Source: Pseudomonadota bacterium
GTDB lineage: Bacteria; Pseudomonadota; Alphaproteobacteria; Rhizobiales; Xanthobacteraceae
Assembly: GCA_023434095.1 (NCBI GenBank)
Contig: JAEYTJ010000130.1
Span: forward strand, 1-5,619
Reading direction: 5' to 3'
DNA: 5,619 nucleotides
Shown here: positions 1 to 5,619 of the stretch, piece by piece
How the letters are laid out: each line of letters opens with the position of its first letter
Position numbering within the stretch: position 1 is the stretch's first letter
Made by a program: the position numbers and the translations under genes
The notes under the pieces: model-generated
What the model was told of the DNA's origin: nothing
Seen by the model: only the letters and a program-made list of their open reading frames with translations
Databases searched by the model: none

Positions 1-12
1 GTGCAGGCGGGC

Positions 13-4740
<4,728 letters not shown>

Positions 4741-4748
4741 TCCCGTCA

Positions 4749-4755
4749 CTCCCTC
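4749..4755 (-). promoter_or_regulatory. Ribosome binding site of gltB
   Basis: GAGGGAG on the minus strand ends 8 bases before the ATG at 4740, which is good Shine-Dalgarno spacing. It decides the start: the frame stays open upstream to a TTG at 4815, but that TTG has no comparable site at proper distance. Confidence 0.85.
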
Positions 4756-4841
4756 AAGGGTCGCCTCAACGCCCGGCGCCGAAACGGACTGTTCCCGCGG
4801 GGCGCTCTCCCGCAAGGCGTTCCCGATCGCCGAACTACGCT

Positions 4842-4857
4842 AGCATCCGTCGTGCCA
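4842..4857 (-). promoter_or_regulatory. Candidate sigma54 (RpoN) promoter of gltB
   Basis: Read on the minus strand the sequence is TGGCACG-N4-ATGCT. It matches 11 of the 12 specified core positions of the sigma54 consensus TGGCACG-N4-TTGCW, with the invariant GG (4856-4855) and GC (4844-4843) exactly 10 bases apart. The flanking positions of the extended consensus match poorly. The predicted transcript start is near 4831, giving a leader of about 90 bases before the gltB ATG. Sigma54 promoters are activated by enhancer-binding proteins such as NtrC, and nitrogen-assimilation genes are classic targets, so strand, position and downstream gene all fit. I could not find a convincing NtrC dyad upstream. 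The assignment is a motif match, not proof of use. Confidence 0.6.
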
Positions 4858-4883
4858 CGCCCTCTGGAAGGGCTGGGCCGCGA

Positions 4884-4912
4884 ATTATAGGACAGCATAC
4901 CTGCCCTATCAA
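4884..4912 (-). promoter_or_regulatory. Near-consensus sigma70 promoter of gltB
   Basis: On the minus strand there is TTGATA (4912-4907), a 17-base spacer, then TATAAT (4889-4884). That is 5/6 and 6/6 matches at the ideal spacing, unusually strong for a GC-rich genome, where AT-rich hexamers rarely occur by chance. Expected transcription start is about 4877-4878, leaving a leader of about 137 bases before gltB. A promoter this close to consensus would be expected to be strongly active unless restrained, and its spacer is occupied by an inverted repeat (separate entry). Confidence 0.85.
4887..4909. promoter_or_regulatory. Candidate operator: inverted repeat in the gltB sigma70 promoter
   Basis: ATAGGACAG-N5-CTGCCCTAT on the plus strand is a dyad with 9-base arms pairing at 8 of 9 positions, centred at 4898. 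It fills the spacer between -35 and -10 and overlaps both hexamers by three bases. This is a classic place for a repressor that excludes RNA polymerase. MerR-type activators also bind there, but usually with 19-20 base spacers, whereas this one is 17. I do not recognise the regulator family from the half-site ATAGGRCAG, so no protein is named. The site is also about 67 bases upstream of the predicted sigma54 start and about 287 bases from the divergent gene. Confidence 0.6.
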
Positions 4913-4946
4913 CCGCGAAGATGCCAGAATTGACGCCCGCGCACAA

Positions 4947-4978
4947 GCGTCGCGCGTGCGATGGCCGACGCGTTTTTT
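4947..4978 (+). terminator. Terminator-like hairpin with T6 tract, plus strand
   Basis: GCGTCG (4947-4952) pairs perfectly with CGACGC (4966-4971) across a 13-base loop, followed after one G by six T residues (4973-4978). The form is that of a short intrinsic terminator for rightward transcription. The stem is only 6 bp and the loop is large, so strength is doubtful. No plus-strand gene ends to its left; if functional it would stop stray or antisense transcripts leaving the gltB promoter region before they reach the divergent gene. Confidence 0.35.
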
Positions 4979-5038
4979 CACTCTTCTTGCGAAGCGTGCG
5001 CGCCGGGCGAAAGGAACGGTAAGGCGCCCGGGCCCCGC

Positions 5039-5055
5039 GCGCAACGCCGTTGCGC
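5039..5055. repeat. Perfect 17-base inverted repeat
   Basis: GCGCAACG-C-CGTTGCGC is perfectly symmetric about position 5047. As DNA it could be a protein-binding site 130 bases upstream of the exported-protein gene; as RNA it would fold to a 7-bp stem with a GCC loop in that gene's leader. The surrounding GC-rich sequence raises the chance of incidental palindromes, but this one includes an AAC/GTT core. Confidence 0.4.
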
Positions 5056-5130
5056 CCCTCGGTCGCGCTGCGGAACGGGGCGGGGGAGGCGCGGGCGCCC
5101 CGGGTCGGGGGCCGGGAAGGTCTTGCCCGC

Positions 5131-5145
5131 GCCGCATTTTGCGGC
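5131..5145 (+). repeat. Short perfect hairpin in the leader of the exported-protein gene
   Basis: GCCGCA-TTT-TGCGGC forms a 6-bp stem with a three-base loop, ending 39 bases before the preferred ATG at 5185. There is no T tract after it, so it is not an intrinsic terminator. It could stabilise the mRNA 5' end or be incidental. Confidence 0.35.
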
Positions 5146-5174
5146 TCCGCTGGCGCCATCGCCAGACCCGTTTC

Positions 5175-5178
5175 GGAG
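5175..5178 (+). promoter_or_regulatory. Ribosome binding site of the exported-protein gene
   Basis: GGAG lies directly before the first of three in-frame ATG codons (5179, 5185, 5191). Spacing is 0, 6 and 12 bases respectively, so the second ATG at 5185 is the best-placed start. Confidence 0.65.
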
Positions 5179-5184
5179 ATGCCC

Positions 5185-5619
5185 ATGCCGATGCCCTGCG
5201 CGCCGACTGCCCTTTTGCGGCGGCGCCTCGCGGTAGCCGTGCCGGCGCTGGCCGGCCTGAGCGCCCTCGTCAGCCTGCCCGCCCAGGCGCAGATGTATGT
5301 CCGCCCCTATGGCGGGGTCTATGTGGAGCGCTACTACGGTCCGCCGCCGGACTATTACCCGCCGCCGCCGGCCTATTATCCTCCACCCGCCGCCTATCCC
5401 CCGCCGGCCTACGGCGCGCCGGGGCGCTTTCCCTTCGCCGATATCGGCCCGATGCTGCGCTCCATGGGAATGAGCGGCATCGGTGCGCCGCGCGTCGACG
5501 GCAACACCTATCTCGTCGACGCCACCGCGCGCTCGGGTGCGCGCATGCGCGTGCGAATCGATGCCTATAGCGGCGAGGTGATCGCCATGCACCCGATCGG
5601 CCAGGGGCCGGTCGGGGGG
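5185..5619 (+). CDS. Exported Pro/Tyr-rich protein with PepSY-like segment, 3' partial
   Basis: An uncharacterised secreted protein; 145 codons are visible with no stop before the window edge. Residues 1-35 form a clear Sec signal peptide: Arg12-Arg14, a hydrophobic stretch rich in Leu, Ala and Val (15-31), and an AQA cleavage site with predicted cut after Ala35. No Cys follows the site, so it is not a lipoprotein. Residues 53-76 are a low-complexity stretch of repeated PPP-x-YY/PPP-x-Y units. Residues 84-138 contain ADIGPMLRSMG, then DGNTYLVDA and a strand ending in RIDAYSGEVI. That pattern, a short helix followed by a Y-V-D strand and a D-x-x-x-G-E-V hairpin, resembles PepSY-type periplasmic domains; the assignment is by eye. 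Likely periplasmic or envelope-associated. It is transcribed divergently from gltB, and no functional link to nitrogen metabolism is visible. The start at 5185 is set by the GGAG spacing; 5179 or 5191 would shift it by two residues. Confidence 0.82.
   Translation, partial: MPMPCAPTALLRRRLAVAVPALAGLSALVSLPAQAQMYVRPYGGVYVERYYGPPPDYYPPPPAYYPPPAAYPPPAYGAPGRFPFADIGPMLRSMGMSGIGAPRVDGNTYLVDATARSGARMRVRIDAYSGEVIAMHPIGQGPVGG
5341..5412 (+). repeat. Pro/Tyr codon repeat inside the exported protein
   Basis: Four imperfect units, PPPDYY, PPPPAYY, PPPAAY and PPPAY (residues 53-76 from the 5185 start), made of CCG/CCC and TAT/TAC codons. Such stretches form extended, flexible linkers and often vary in unit number between strains. 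Here it separates the mature N-terminus from the PepSY-like segment. Confidence 0.75.

Larger units (their letters stand above)
4741..5184. other. Divergent intergenic region between gltB and the exported-protein gene
   Basis: The left half (4741-4912) is the gltB leader and its two candidate promoters. The right half (4913-5184) is very GC-rich and holds a terminator-like hairpin, two short perfect inverted repeats and the ribosome binding site of the plus-strand gene. I found no convincing sigma70 promoter for that gene: TTGACG at 4930-4935 has no acceptable -10 partner at 16-18 bases. No ORF here looks coding, and the open frames are explained by GC richness. I saw no tRNA or recognisable riboswitch. 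Confidence 0.7.

Noticed and set aside
4741..4815. N-terminal extension of gltB to a TTG start at 4815
   Set aside because: The ATG at 4740 has a well-spaced GAGGGAG, and the extension resembles no GltB N-terminus I know.
4907..4919. IHF-like TATCAA core between the enhancer zone and the sigma54 promoter
   Set aside because: The TTR half of the IHF consensus is missing, and the core is simply the complement of the -35 hexamer.
4913..4935. Second sigma54-like element (minus strand TGGCAT ... GTTG)
   Set aside because: The GG is followed after 10 bases by GT rather than the required GC.
4940..4960. NtrC-like dyad CGCAC-N11-GTGCG at a plausible enhancer distance from the sigma54 promoter
   Set aside because: NtrC sites have GCAC and GTGC about 7 bases apart; an 11-base gap places the half-sites on different helix faces. 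The GC-rich context makes such a dyad likely by chance.
5013..5051. EcfG-type stress promoter (GGAAC ... CGTT) for the plus-strand gene
   Set aside because: The two elements are about 30 bases apart, far more than the spacing such promoters use.
4956..5592. Overlapping open frames of about 200 codons on both strands in the right third
   Set aside because: They run through the Pro/Tyr repeat and signal peptide of the exported protein in other frames and give Arg/Ala/Gly-rich low-complexity products.

Overview
The window looks like a piece of a GC-rich alphaproteobacterial chromosome, probably Hyphomicrobiales (Rhizobiales). This rests on the strong GC bias at third codon positions, the overall feel of the GltB sequence, and a neighbouring small exported Pro/Tyr-rich protein of a kind common in that group. 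The taxonomic call is inference, since no database search was possible.

Layout: (1) Positions 13-4740, minus strand: one complete, intact gene, gltB, encoding the large (alpha) subunit of NADPH-dependent glutamate synthase (GOGAT), 1575 residues. It fills about 84% of the window. (2) Positions 4741-5184: a 444-base divergent intergenic region. It carries the apparent gltB control region: a near-consensus sigma70 promoter whose -35/-10 spacer is filled by an inverted repeat, and about 46 bases downstream a near-consensus sigma54 (-24/-12) promoter. Further right are a terminator-like hairpin and two short perfect inverted repeats. (3) Positions 5185-5619, plus strand: the first 145 codons of a secreted protein with a signal peptide, a Pro/Tyr-rich linker and a PepSY-like C-terminal segment; it runs off the right edge.

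How the parts work together: GltB takes the amide nitrogen of glutamine and transfers it to 2-oxoglutarate to give two glutamates. It needs the NADPH-oxidising small subunit GltD, which is not in this window and could lie just beyond the left edge, downstream of gltB. The two promoters suggest gltB has a housekeeping promoter that a DNA-binding protein may block, plus a second promoter of the type activated by NtrC-like proteins under nitrogen limitation. The divergent exported protein has no evident functional tie to GOGAT beyond sharing the intergenic region.

The coding content is ordinary core metabolism. I see no mobile element, CRISPR array, tRNA or rRNA. The part worth a second look is the gltB control region.
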